The notes beneath the pieces were generated by a model, which saw only the letters and a program-made list of their open reading frames with translations, was not told the DNA's origin and ran no database searches. Shown here piece after piece: positions 1 through 10,757 of a stretch of 64,000 nt of DNA. The translations under genes were made by a program, and so were the position numbers. Every line of letters starts with the position of its first letter. The first letter of the stretch is position 1. The DNA comes from Megalonaias nervosa. Lineage: Eukaryota; Mollusca; Bivalvia; Unionida; Unionidae. The stretch covers positions 1 through 64,000 of the forward strand of contig JAECUM010016751.1 of NCBI GenBank assembly GCA_016617855.1, read 5' to 3'.

Positions 1-3
1 ATA

Positions 4-18
4 AAGAGAGAGAGAGAG

Positions 19-50
<32 letters not shown>
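4..50. repeat. GA/CA microsatellite
   Basis: A compound simple repeat of about seven GA units followed by about fifteen CA units lies at the very start of the window. It carries no coding information. Confidence 0.95.
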
Positions 51-51
<1 letters not shown>

Positions 52-862
52 TAATCAGTTAGTTCAATAATTACCATAGTGATATATTATCAATTTGTAT
101 GTAAATTCACTTGTTTTTACATAGTGGAAATCGGACATGTGCAGCCTGTAAGACAACTTACACTTGTTTTTTATATGCAAGTAAAATTTAATACGCCAAT
201 CAAGATTCCAGTTGCAGTAAACCCAGTCAGAATCGAAAATGCCACCTGCCCCAATGTTGCAAGAATCAGGAAAGAACGAGAAATGGGTTGCCAATCAAAG
301 AATATGGAACGTTCACTGAAAATAAAATGTTGCTTTTTATTTTGAGATTGACTACCTTGAGAGAGCTGACATAAGTTTATTATTCTTTGCAACTATACTT
401 TTCACCCATAAATAACGTTTACTGCAAAGTTTAAATTGTGTGCCAGAAGACTGGAACTGCTTCCTGGAAGCTCGATTATGCTGATCAAAATTTGATAGTT
501 TCGCAAAAGGAGACGTTTGTTATCAGGCAATGCCATATCAACAGAACGGAATCAATTTCATTTCCAAACGAAACCCAATTTTCTAATGCGTTGTACTAAT
601 AATTTTCTGCTGCTGCACATTCATACCTGTTTCTGTACAAATGAAACAATCATCTAAATTACAATTACATTATGTTCCCCCCTTCTCTTTAGCACGTGGC
701 TTAAGGCTTGGCTTAATCGATGGAATATCCCGCAGGATAATTTTGAGTCCAAATGTAATTTAGTGTCTTTCAGATAACAAATCTTTGTTCAGATTGAAGT
801 CATCTTACTGTTTGGATACCAATTTCAAGTCCAGCTTTTAGCAATCTTGAAATATTTTGTAA
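51..862. other. AT-rich stretch, no gene supported
   Basis: No homology is recognised. A minus-strand open stretch (about 171-392) encodes a hydrophobic run rich in Phe, Ile, Leu and Gly that could be a membrane segment. It has no supporting splice structure or flanking exon, so it is not called a gene. Confidence 0.6.
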
Positions 863-1621
863 TCAACGCTGCAACATCATCTTGTTTGCCAAAGAATGTT
901 TCCAGTTTTCTGCACTATAATAATTCACGACAACATCTGCATGTTGCGAGCAATGATGAACTATTCTAACACCGCCATCAGGTTTTCGGATACCATCAGC
1001 AGAAATAATGATAGCTGGAACATTCATCAGTATAGCATAGTTCTCTAGTTCAGTTTCCTTCGTTGTCTGATCAGTGGTTTTTAGATACAGATGATTATTT
1101 AATTGTTCAGATGCATGGTTAGTACTAGTTATTGACAAAGGATTCGAGTCTGTATCTATTGGGTAAAAACTGTGTTATAACTCATGCAAAAGAAATCATC
1201 GATTAATATATCATGCAGTTTTTTTTCTGGACAGATAGACATGAAGGAGAAAGGGGATGTAATACAATAGGGATGTAATATAATATCTGGTATTATTTTT
1301 ATTGATGTATATTGCATGTGTGGCGAGGTGGAGTGGGGTGGGGTGGTTGCATCCTGGAAAAAGCACTGATGCACATAATTACAGTTCTAAAAAATTAGCT
1401 CCATGTCACCGTATTGTAGATGGTTTTCTCCTCTTTTTCAAGAAAATCACTACTGCCTTAGCATTTTGTTTGAGCAGAGGGTGAGCTGTTGTCTGCTGAT
1501 TGAGGCAGTGCATTATTTGTATTAGAGATGCCTGAGGAGGAGGTAAATTGACTATAAACGGGGGGTGCATCTTTAACTCAACGAAAACCGTGCATGGCTT
1601 GGCGTCTGTATTTCCTATCAT
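863..1621 (-). pseudogene. Protein-like broken reading frames, unidentified
   Basis: Three minus-strand open stretches (1406-1621, 1156-1374, 863-1138) follow one another. The 863-1138 stretch is protein-like: 91 residues with a mixed composition and patches such as ENYAILMNVPAIIISADGIR. The 1406-1621 frame is preceded, in another frame, by a coherent run with LLLEYPSHTTEVYQLVRRY and then MYDRKYRR (about 1575-1710). That texture recalls gag-like regions of retroelements. Stops and frame changes separate the pieces, so this is either a decayed mobile-element polyprotein or exons of an unknown gene. I cannot assign a family. Confidence 0.3.
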
Positions 1622-1896
1622 ACATTGGGACTGAATGCCAAATATATCTCCGAACTAATTGATAAACTTCAGTTGTGTGTGACGGGTATTCAAGAAGCAA
1701 CGGACCAATAGTTTTCCCTCTCTTGCAATTTGCAGAGAAATGTCACAGTTGCAGTTGACCATTATGAGAGGGAGACTTGCTCAGCCTGTTGTCTTTACAC
1801 CCACTCTCTGATCTCGTACACTACCTACAACAGTCTCTTCCTTTGCGGTATTGCCTTTGAAATTAGTGGTATATAGATATTGTGGGAGGGACTTAC

Positions 1897-2186
1897 CAAT
1901 AGAGGACTGAGACAGGATGCTCGAATTTTTGTTTTTGTTGACTGTCCACCAATTTGATTGTCCATGTATGAAGGAATATCCGTGCGCTCTGATTGGATGG
2001 ATTGGGACATACGCAGTGTCGTTTTCGATCGGTCGTTTTTGCAGAGGCTTCTTTTATCGCCAGGGTATCATGATATTTAGTTAATAATGGAGCTGCAACA
2101 ATTTTAGGAAGTAAAACCTCTTTCAGCAGTTTGTCTGCAGCAGTTGCATTTATTCTATTTTCTTCCGACCTCGGATCAACAACTAC
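1897..2186 (-). other. Candidate 290-nt exon (minus strand), unidentified
   Basis: On the minus strand an open frame of about 96 codons runs from a possible acceptor (CTAG just before 2186) to a strong donor, ATTG|GTAAGT, at 1897/1896. The translation is protein-like, with patches such as NATAADKLLKEVLLPKIVAA. A stop (TAG) lies immediately upstream in this frame, as expected if the exon begins there. The acceptor has a weak pyrimidine tract. It sits just upstream, in minus-strand sense, of the other protein-like fragments and may belong to the same decayed element. Confidence 0.25.
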
Positions 2187-2205
2187 CTAGTTTGATAACA
2201 CACTT

Positions 2206-2400
2206 AACTGTCAGAAAACCAGATAGTATTCTTCGCTGTCCGAAAACATGAACCTGTTCTTCACTGTCCAAAAGCAACACACTGTTCTTCGCTGTCCAAA
2301 TATAAGATTTTTCTCGCTGTCCAAAAAAGACATTGTTCTTTGCTGTACGAAAATAAGAATTTTTCTTCGCTGTCCGAAACCTATCCGAAAACAAGACATC
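2206..2400. repeat. 25-28 bp minisatellite, about 7 copies
   Basis: The core CTTCGCTGTCCGAAAA-like unit recurs with CTGTC at 2208, 2236, 2264, 2292, 2317, 2343 (as CTGTA) and 2370. Copies are diverged. The overlapping minus-strand open frames are by-products of the repeat. Confidence 0.85.
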
Positions 2401-2848
2401 ATTCTTCTCTGGTACTGCTAGTTTCTTTATCCAGCATTTTGAACGAAATTACTAAATGTTAGGAAATTAAAACTTCATTCAAGCCATTTCGAGCGCTTTA
2501 TGTTCGCTACAGATACTGATAAAAAATCAGAATTTCGTTATCGTGTAGGACATAATCTCTGTCAGGAATATTCTACAGAAATAAATGGTACGCAGGGATT
2601 ATCCGACCAAAGTTGTGCTTTCTTTGGACTTCATTCGGGGATTTTATGTATAATTCAAAATACTGTCAAATATGATGCGCATATACAAAGATAAGTAATG
2701 AAAGGTATCGAGTTTATCCACTGTAGCAGTCGGCAGATACAACTGGGTAGGAAGCGAAAAATACAATTTTGTTAACACGTGTTATACTAAAATCAGAATT
2801 TCCTATGAATTGCAACGCCAGTAACTATCTAAATAGTTATTATGTAAT
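2401..2848. other. No feature seen
   Basis: AT-rich sequence with no homology, tandem structure or splice-flanked open frame that I can support. Confidence 0.6.
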
Positions 2849-2965
2849 ACTTGCACGTGGCAGTAATTCATAGCCAGTTTGCATTCACGCTAAGGACAAT
2901 ACTTCTAGCACGTGGCAGCAATTCATAGCCAGTTTGCATTCACGCTAAAGACAATACTTCTAGCA
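2849..2965. repeat. 55-bp tandem duplication
   Basis: A unit beginning GCACGTGGCA at 2853 is repeated at 2908 with very few differences, ending near 2965. Each copy carries a CACGTG E-box-like palindrome, which is probably coincidental. Confidence 0.9.
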
Positions 2966-4092
2966 TAGAAATGTCAGAAGATGAACTTTGGTACTTACTA
3001 AGGAGAAATTACCTGCACCTCTCATTCCATTTTCCGATCATGTCTATCTGTCTGTATTACAAAATTTCTCTCTGACAACAGTAATCACACTATATTCACA
3101 GCGTGTATGTAGTAAAAAAAACCTCATCGTTTCCTGCTTTCAACATGTTGATAAATTCACCATAAACAAAGTCAGAGATACATAACCTTGCCGTGTATTT
3201 GTTGGCCTGAGAATGATGACCAGTCATAGAATCTTGCTTAAAGCATGGTTGTTTTATATTCGTTTGTTTATTAGTCTGTATTGCATTATAATGCGTGTTC
3301 AAGTATATGTATTGCGGTGGAAAGACTTGCTTTCAATACATTCATTTTCAATGTTTTCTTTAGGTAGGGGCATTTTTATTGTCTATAGTTAGGTACTGAT
3401 AGCGATATCATCATAATGTGTACGTGTGAAAGGCAAGACTGGTGTAGGTTTACATTATTCATAGTAGAAATCCTATTTTAGTTGGACAAATTCAAAACAC
3501 AGTTCATATGTACATGCGCCATGAGCCGAATAAAATGCAGCCTTTTTATTTTGCTCTTCTCACGAAGTTGTCTCCGTTTGATTAGGGGAAACATTAATAG
3601 AATTTCTTCTAATCTAATTTGGTGCTTCAAACCCAATCTCTTGGGATGCTTTCCTATAATTGGTCCCTCTTTTTCAAATATGTGAGAGTTGGTGCATTTA
3701 AACAATACCTTTGGAAAGTACACATAAGGAGAGAGCGCGTTAATCTGTCTTGAAACGACAAGGAAGTATCACATCATTGTTCTCGCTTATTAAGTTAATT
3801 CAAATTAGGATCTCTTCGTTTCTGTCCTTTCTCTACCCTCAAAATACTCGTCAGACAGAGCATGCATGAAAATCATTTAGACAGAAAATCACATTAACAA
3901 TTACCCTGGAGATCTAAGGCAACATTCTTGTGGAATCAGAATCAACCAAAATATCTAAGTGAGTATCTGAATCTAATGAAAATTGGTTTGCACGCCCCCT
4001 GCCGTCTTCTAGGCGATAAATGAAAGACATTGCAACATTTTTCCCGTCTTTTGATTGAAGAGGTTCTACTTATATTTGCCAGTTTCCATTTT
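2966..4092. other. No feature seen
   Basis: AT-rich sequence. Short open frames near 3.1 and 3.5 kb have low-complexity composition and no neighbouring exon signals. Confidence 0.6.
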
Positions 4093-4290
4093 AGTGCTGA
4101 CAAGCTATACGCGCTGCTTATACACCTTAGGTCTGGTTATCTCCCTTATGCAGTACTAACACGCCATACACATGGCTTATACACCTCATGTCTTGTTATC
4201 TCCCCTTTGTCGTGCTGGCATGCCGTACGCATGGCTTATACACCTGATGACTGGTTATCTCCCCTCTGTAGGATCATATACACTGCTGGA
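4093..4290. repeat. About 65-bp tandem repeat, 3 copies
   Basis: Three diverged copies contain GCTTATACACCT followed by GGTTATCTCCC-like sequence. Part of the array is open in one plus-strand frame (4030-4299), which I regard as a repeat artefact. Confidence 0.8.
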
Positions 4291-4647
4291 ATGCTGTAAT
4301 TTGGTGGTAAATTGCCACTCGGAGAAAACCGTAATTTTAATAATTTTGTGACAGTTAATATTTAGATTGTATGTACTTTGATTTTTTTCCCTGTCTTTGT
4401 TACGGAATATGAAATATTGGAGGAAAAACATCATAGGATTGTTTCATTGCGGTCATGAAATAAGATGCCGTTGACATTTATACTAGCACTTGAGCAGATG
4501 TCGGAATACACCGATGATGTCACAATGTAATGCGTCGGAACCTATTTATTGTCTAGGGGCTTTCTATGTATGTCAGGATAATGATATTAGGACCCGGTCA
4601 ATGTTCTGGTGTGCTGAATCGCGGAGACGATCGGCTATGGCTTAGCT
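4291..4647. other. No feature seen
   Basis: AT-rich spacer before the minisatellite that hosts the LINE. Confidence 0.6.
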
Positions 4648-4886
4648 GTTCAAGGTGTTAAGACATCGTTATGACAGTGACATGATCTGTTAGTGTATGA
4701 GTTAAGATTGTATGTCCAAGACGTGAAAACATCGTTAGGGCGACATGATATGATAGAGTACGAATTGATAATATTGTATGTCCAAGGCATACAAACATCG
4801 TTAGAGCGACATGATCTGATAGAGTATGAATTGATAAGATTGTATGTCCAAGGTGTGAAAGCATCGTTAGGGCGGCGACATGATAT
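4648..4886. repeat. 66-bp minisatellite, left part
   Basis: The unit has core GACATGATATGATAGAGTAT, then GAATTGATAAGATTGTATGT, then CCAAGGCGTGAAGACATCGT. About 3.5 copies lie here and the same unit resumes at 9043, so one array was split by the LINE at 4887-9042. The period is close to 66 bp (22 codons), which explains open frames with a 22-residue periodicity; these are not genes. Confidence 0.92.
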
Positions 4887-4899
4887 CATCAATGGCGGC

Positions 4900-5512
4900 T
4901 CAGTCTCGGGAGACCATGCGAGTAGCGCCCTTGGAGTGTCGTCTGTCTCTGGGGTTTTGGCATCGTCTGCTGTAGCTGTGCAGGCCGATGCGCGAGTGAC
5001 AGTCCCTATTGCAGTTGGTGCAGACGTACTGGGAAGTCTGAGTTGCTGAGGTAGCTGCCTCACTCTTCTTTCTCTCACGTTTCTCTGCTGCCAGCTGGCT
5101 TCTCCTCGCATCAGCGACTGCTATGCCCTTGCGGACCGTCAGTCTCCAGGTGCCTAGGTCCTCGGTCTGCATTTCTCAGCTGTCGGATAAAATGTCGTAT
5201 GCCTTCATGTCCCTCTTGCACACATCATTGAAACGTAGTGAGGAGCGGCCGACTCTTCTGGTGCCAATGGCCAGCTGTCCATATAGGATGTCCTTTGGCA
5301 TGCTGGGGATACCTTCACGCTGCAGGATCTCGCTATGTGGGACGCAGTCTTCCCAGCTGACTTTCAGGATGCATTTTAGGCACCGTATATGGAAAGAGTT
5401 GTAGGTGCTTCAGGTCTCACTTCCATATAGGATGCTGATGAGAACGGAGGCCTGGTAGACTTGGATCTTGGTGTTCTCTGTCAACGCGTTGTTTTTCCAC
5501 ACCCTCTTCATT
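4900..5512 (-). pseudogene. LINE C-terminal region with CCHC-like zinc motif
   Basis: Downstream of the RT the frame reads through QVYQASVLISILYGSET and HIRCLKCILKVSWEDCVPHS, typical of the conserved C-terminal region of such LINEs. It has TGA stops at 5410-5412 and 5176-5178, both where Trp (TGG) is expected. The last 90 codons (4900-5172) contain CTNCNRDCHSRIGLHSYSRR followed by C, giving Cys-x2-Cys-x10-His-x5-Cys, a probable nucleic-acid-binding zinc motif. The final stop is at 4900-4902, directly before the 3' end. Confidence 0.85.
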
Positions 5513-6959
5513 AGTCGGGCCATGATGTTGTTTTCCTTTCCAAGCTTCTGTCCAGCTCTACATCAAGCGAGAGAGTGTTGCTGATGGTTGACCCCAGATA
5601 AGTAAAGTTGTTGACTGCTTCCAGGGTGACACCGTCTATTTTGATGGAGGGGGCAGTGGTGGCATCTTGCGCTCTGACGTTTGTCTTTTTCAGGCTGATG
5701 GTGAGCCTGAACTGCTTGCAAGCATCAGCGAAACGATCCCCCAGTCTCTGGAGGGCATCCTCGGTGTGGGTCACAAGAGCCGCGTCGTCAGCAAAGACCA
5801 TCTTATTGATGAGCACCGACCTCACTTTGGTCTTTGATCGCAGTCGTGCCAGGTTGAACAGCCTCCCGTAGGACCTGGTGTGCAGATATACGCCATCAGT
5901 GGACGCGTCGAAGGCGTAGGACAGGAGCAGGGTGAAGAAGAGCCCGAAAAGGGTCGGAACCAGCACGCAGCCCTACTTTACGCCACTGCTGATGGGAAAG
6001 AAGTCTGAGGAGGATCCATCATACAGGAGTGTTCCCTTCATATCGGCATGGAAGGAGATTATCATGCTGCGGAGTTTTGGGGGGCAGCCGATCTTCCTGA
6101 GAAGTTCAAATAGGCCCTTCCTGTTGACCAGGTCAAAGGCCTTGGTGAGGTCGATGAACATCATGTAGAGTGGCTGACCTTGCTCTCTGCTCTTCTCTTG
6201 GAGTTGTCGGAGGAAGAAGATCATGTCTGTTGTCGACCTGCCTGCTCTGAAGCCACACTGGGATTCCGGGTACACACGGTCCGTCAGCAGCTGCAGCCTG
6301 TTGAGGAGGATGCGGACGTACACCTTGCTAACGATGCTAAGGAGCGAGATCCCTCTGTAATTGTTACAGTCACTGCGGTCGCCCTTGTTTTTGTAGAGGG
6401 TCACAATGGTGGCGTCGCGCATGTCTTGGGTTACTGCTCCTTCCTCCCAGCAGAGGCAGATTAGCTCATTCGGCGGCTGTAGCAATGTCGGTTTCCCACG
6501 TTTGAAGGCTTCAAGCGGGATGCTGTCGCTACCTGGTGCTTTGTCGTTTGGGAGGGAGTCGATGGCTTTGCTGAGCTCCTCTAAGGTGGGCACTTTGTCG
6601 AGCTCCTCCATTGTGGGCAGTTCGTGTATGCTGCTAAGGGCCGCATTGGTGACTGACGTTCCTCGGGAGTACAGCTCTGAGTAGTGCTCCTCCCATCTGG
6701 TCATCTGTTGCTCACGGTCTGTGATCTTCTCTCCCGTCAGAGAATTCAGGGGGGCGACCGCTTTCACTGTAGGGCCTAGGGCCTTCTTGATGCCAATGTA
6801 CATGCCTTGGATCTTTCCAGACTCGGCACTGCGCTGGATTCCTTCACAAATTTGGTGCCAGTACTTCTTCGCGCACTGTCTAGCGATGCGTTGGGTGGTG
6901 CTTCGGGCACTTCTGAGGGCAGCAAGCGTCTGTTCATTAGGGCATTTTTTTGTAAGCAA
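5513..6959 (-). pseudogene. LINE reverse transcriptase domain, interrupted
   Basis: Reverse transcriptase motifs occur in order: NYRGISLLS, QCGFRAGRSTTD, MFIDLTKAFD (first catalytic Asp, about 6130-6162), SSGVK-stop-GCV, and VFADDAALV (second catalytic Asp pair, about 5786-5803). The stop at 5973-5975 (TAG, expected CAG) falls inside the conserved GVKQGC motif; the frame continues beyond it to TLFGLFF. A frameshift near 5516-5530 moves the thumb region into another frame, where MARLMKRVW continues. The residues needed for catalysis are present but the reading frame is broken. Confidence 0.92.
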
Positions 6960-8115
6960 TGAAGGCTTCTCGCTTGTCCTCGATTACTGGTTCCATCCAT
7001 GAAAGATGTGCGTTGAACCAGTCCTGGCTGGGCCGTTCCTTCTTGCCAAACGTGGACATGGCTGTGCTGTAGATGGCACCCTTCCTCACGTTCCACTTGG
7101 CTGTGGGATCGTCCTCTGGCAGGTCCTGGAGAGGCTGGTCCAGGGCGGACACATACTTCTCCACCTTGGAGAGGACCGACATCTCCGCAGTGTTGATGCA
7201 AGGGCGACTTTTTGGTTTAGAGCGGTGAAGCGTGTGTAGCTGTAGACGCACCCTGCTGCACACGAGGGCGTGGTCGGAGTCGCAGTTTGCTCCGTGGTAG
7301 CTTCTGGTGGAGAGGACGTTGTTCAGGGCAGAGCACCTGGTGATGACCAAGTCGAGCTGGTGCCAGCGATGAGACCTGAGGTGTTTCCATGACACTTTGT
7401 GTTGTGGCTTACACTTAAAGAAGGTGTTTGTAACGCACAGGTCACGGTAGGTGCACAGCTTCAGCAGTCTCTGACCGTTTTCTTTGGTCTTTCTAGTGCC
7501 ATGACGTCCGAGGCAGATAGGCCATGACTCGTGGTCCGCACCTACTCTGGCATTAAAGTCGCCGAGGAGAAATAGCGCATCTTCTTTAGGGCATCCATTG
7601 ATCTGTTCGTCCAACTGCCCATAGAACTGATCCTTTGTATCTTCTGAAGTCGTGAGGGTGGGGGTGTAGACACCGAGGATGTTGACAGGACCTTCAGCAG
7701 TGGCAAGGCGGATGGACAAGAGACGCTCAGTGCCCCTTGAGGGAGGCTCAGCCGAGGCCAGGAGGGTGTTTTTGATGGCGAAGCCAACTCCGTGCTGGCG
7801 GGGCTCCTCAGGTTCTCGACCCTTCCAGAAGAAGGTGGATTTTTCCTCTCTGAGGGATCCGCTGGAGCCGAGCCTGGTTTCCTGAAGGGCATCTATGCTG
7901 ACATTTAGTCTGGTGAGCTCTCTGTCGATGATGGCCGTCTTGCTGGTGTCGCCTACCTCCCTGAGGTCGTCAGAGATGCCTGTGCACATGGTCGCACGTT
8001 CCAGCTTGCGAATCGAAGAGCTGAAGTTTTCTTTGTTGGTTTCTTGTTTCTTTTTTGTTTGGTGCTGAGCTTCCGTCTGCTTGTCATGCTGAGCAACACA
8101 CTGAGCTCCAGGCAC
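6937..8115 (-). pseudogene. LINE endonuclease domain (AP-like), frameshifted
   Basis: The domain nicks the target DNA to prime reverse transcription. Catalytic motifs in order: SWNVR (about 7995-8010), QETR, VYTP, GDFNARVG (about 7545-7566), QLDLVITR and SDHALV (about 7262-7283), so the Asn, Glu, Tyr, Asp/Asn and Asp-His positions of the AP-endonuclease fold are all present. A 1-bp loss just after SWNVR puts the first motif in a different frame from the rest. At the other end a T-run (6945-6951 on the plus strand) has gained a base, shifting frame into the RT part. Host annotation pipelines often mislabel this domain as a craniofacial development protein; it is a transposon endonuclease. Confidence 0.92.
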
Positions 8116-9042
8116 CCACTGGAGCAGGCAGACTTTGGCGGGCCGACACCTTACTGACCGGGGGCTGCCCGGCTTGAGGCGGGCGGTAGTCGGCTATTGG
8201 GACACGATGATCCCTGTCACCGTCGAAGCTGACCCGTGGCGCCCCTTCCCTACGCCAATCGGGTGGGACTTATAACCCGTAGACTGCCAGCTTCCGTGTT
8301 GTTTCCTCACTCAGGATCGAGGCTGGAGTGGCCTCTCCAATGTGCAAGTCTGGGCGTGGAGTATGAAGATCCTGGGCTGCCCAGACGTCAGGATCCCCCT
8401 ATCGTCCTTGCTGGTGGGGTCCAAAGGAATGCTGAGCATGACATTTGGCACCAGTTCGGCCGCAGGAGCTGCCGGAAGGAAGTCGTAGTTGATACCCATC
8501 CGCCTTAGGTGCTCCACTCCGGATTTCTGTCTGGGTTTACTCCCGCATCCTTTCCTTCTCCAGAAGATATCCACAAGGCATGGATGCTGGATGCTCGGGG
8601 CGTCCGTGGACCAGGGTCGTCACGCCCCAAGACTGTCCAGCACTCATTGGCACTTCGTGGGTTTGAAATCAGAGTTTCCTTCTCCTAGACGAACTGCCTG
8701 ACAAGGCTAACGAGCTCCATCTGCCCGGGTTTGGAGTCAGAGTTTTCTTTCTCTTAGACTGGCTGCCTACCAAGGCTAACGAGCCCAGTCTGCCCACCTA
8801 GTTATACCTCCGGGCACTCGGTCGCACCACACAGCAGACTCTGTCAAAACAGGGGGCCCTGCATAAAGGTGCTGCTGTGGACACAGTAGTGTAGGAGAGG
8901 TCATATGCAAGTACCTCCTGGCAAGCAGAGCCAGACAGTGATCCCGCGGAGATCACTACACCTGGAAAGGAGAGGCTGTGAGAGACGCTTCACTTTCCTT
9001 TAGCGAGTGGGACGTCAGGCCCAGACCTCGCACCCCCCCCCC
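8116..9042 (-). other. LINE 5' leader region
   Basis: This is the promoter-proximal part of the LINE, GC-rich and starting with a C-run on the plus strand (G-run on the element strand) at about 9032-9042. Two related copies of an approximately 60-bp segment occur at 8650-8790 (each with TCAGAGTTTTCTTTCTC-like sequence and AGGCTAACGAGC), an internal tandem duplication. An 87-codon open stretch (8311-8574) has no recognised domain; it may be a remnant of an upstream reading frame or simply leader. Confidence 0.6.
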
Positions 9043-9317
9043 CATGATATGACAGAGTATGAATTGATAAGATCGTATGTCTATGGTGTTAAGACATAGT
9101 TATGACACTGACATGATCTGATAAAATACAAGTTAAGATCGTACGTCCAAGACGTGAAGACTTCGTTAGGGCGGCAACATAATATGAGAGTATGAATTGA
9201 TAAGATTGTATGTCCAAGGCGTGAAGACATCGTTGGGCAGGCGACATGATATGATAGAGTATGAATTGATAAGATCGTATGTCCATGGTGTTAGACATCA
9301 TCAGGACAGCCACGTGA
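9043..9317. repeat. 66-bp minisatellite, right part
   Basis: About four copies of the unit at 4648-4886 continue here in the same orientation, ending near 9317 at GCCACGTGATCT. The first bases (CATGATAT) duplicate the bases just left of the LINE. Confidence 0.92.
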
Positions 9318-9947
9318 TCTAAATCAAAAGTTTTTTTTTATCAATGTCCCATGTCATTGTTAAGCTTCCCTGACAATGGATACATCTGAATCAAAGATTA
9401 ATAATGTCTGATGTTATGATAATACTTACCTAAATCAACTGAATATATAGCGTGCGGTTGGCTATTGTGTATGACTACAGTCCCAAAATGTCATTTTTAA
9501 TAAAACTTGGATACTTATTTGTTTGAAAATGTTACCCATTATGTTCATTTTTTTTTTTAAACATTAAAATCATTTTAGAAATGTTTTGACAATGACTCTA
9601 CTTTTAAAGGATGCATTTGATCAAAAATGTGAAGGTAAACCGTGACATGAATCACAAGATGCATCCCGTAACTTAACAGTATACAGTCCATGAAGGAGAA
9701 AAGTCCAGAAGAGCTGATGAATCACTTCCAGTTTGATAAAGAACTTAACAGGTGTGTATAACGTTCGGCTGACTTGTTCACCAGACTAACTGGCCATTTT
9801 TGCGATAATTTCAATGATTTTAAATTTACGAAATATACAGCATTTGAAACATATCTCGCGACAATTCAGTTTTCTTCACCTGATATTGTGCTTTTGAAGC
9901 CATATTGAAGTTAAAGTACGCCATGTCATTCTGTTTATTATGCACTT
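9318..9947. other. No feature seen
   Basis: AT-rich sequence with no supported gene or repeat beyond short homopolymers. Confidence 0.6.
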
Positions 9948-9988
9948 CATGTGTGTGTGTGTGTGCGTGCGTGCGTGTGTGTGTGTGC

Positions 9989-10025
<37 letters not shown>
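9948..10025. repeat. GT microsatellite with GC interruptions
   Basis: GT repeat of about 78 bp with several GTGC and GCGT variants. Confidence 0.97.
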
Positions 10026-10027
<2 letters not shown>

Positions 10028-10685
10028 TAGTTCGGTACTAATTTATTATCTTCAAAGAATTTGTAGTGCAAACAAAAGTCATGAAGAAAATGTCAAAATA
10101 CGCACACAACTCGACGATATCCTTTGATATTAAGTCGAAATTGTGTTTCTTTCAGGTTTCACGTTATAAATACAGCAAATTCAGTTACATTAAATTTTTG
10201 AGGGGTTTTGGATCTGTTTTATTAAATGTGCAGTCTTTCAAACACATATCTATGTATTCGTGGACGTTGGTTAGAAGATTAGCCCAAATAAACTATGTGT
10301 TAAATTTCAGGTGGTGAAATACATTGTATTTATCACACTGCAGGCACACTTTACATACAGTGTGTGCATCTTAAAATTTTTATATGTGGACATGTTAACA
10401 TATCACTTTCGCGTGAATTTGATGGCTGCTATCGTGGGAGTTTTCCTTGCCACGCCTTCTGAAATCTTACTTTTTAGCAGTACAACGACAACAACATGGC
10501 GGCCATTTTAAGGGCCAATGGGAATAACATCATGTCTGTCGGAATACGGTCAATTTACCAACATGGGTTCGTTGCAAATGAAATTGCGAGTATCGGTCAA
10601 AGAATGGGGGGGGTAACCCCTTACTCGCACCGTTCCCCATAAAAGAGTGGTTTAAATGCCAACTTATAGAAGCAAATAAACTCAC
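10026..10685. other. No gene supported; ATGGCGGC motif at 10495
   Basis: Two short plus-strand open frames (10066-10317, 10311-10511) are unremarkable. At about 10491-10510 the sequence CAACATGGCGGCCATTTTAA resembles a YY1-type motif. With only one occurrence and no known transcription start nearby, this is weak. Confidence 0.4.
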
Positions 10686-10757
10686 CTCTTTCTTTGTAAA
10701 TACTTTCGAAAAAAATACCGGTCTCCCATCTGACAAAAAGTTATCTAATGACTGCAT
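10686..10757 (-). other. Candidate first coding exon (minus strand), low confidence
   Basis: On the minus strand an ATG at 10757 opens 24 codons (starting MQSLDNFLSDGRPVFFSKVF) and runs into AAAGAG|GTGAGT, a near-consensus splice donor, at 10686/10685. The YY1-like motif lies downstream of this in the minus sense, so it does not support a promoter. No partner exon was recognised. Short peptide plus donor matches arise by chance in 64 kb, so this is a suggestion only. Confidence 0.15.

Larger units (their letters stand above)
4887..9042 (-). mobile_element. Near full-length, inactive non-LTR retrotransposon (APE-type LINE)
   Basis: A GC-rich block in AT-rich DNA reads, on the minus strand: a G-run and non-coding leader, an AP-like endonuclease, a reverse transcriptase and a C-terminal zinc-knuckle-like motif. 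The flanks carry the direct repeat CATGATAT (4879-4886 and 9043-9050), an 8-bp target duplication that falls at the same phase of the split 66-bp minisatellite. The 3' terminus (left end) finishes in a short GATG-like run. The element is 4156 bp, a plausible full length. It carries at least three frameshifts and three stops, so it cannot act. The YRGISLLS/GFRAGRS style suggests an RTE-related clade, but I cannot fix the clade without a tree. Confidence 0.93.

Noticed and set aside
4650..5111. A 153-codon minus-strand protein
   Set aside because: It joins the out-of-frame LINE 3' end to the 66-bp minisatellite; composition changes abruptly at the junction near 4887.
6937..8115. A host craniofacial development protein-like gene
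   Set aside because: The motifs are those of an AP-type LINE endonuclease, followed by RT motifs on the same strand and flanked by a target duplication. The host-gene label commonly applied to such sequence is a misannotation.
10491..10510. A promoter at the ATGGCGGCCATTTTAA motif
   Set aside because: Single short motif, no GC-rich context, and on the wrong side of the only exon candidate nearby.
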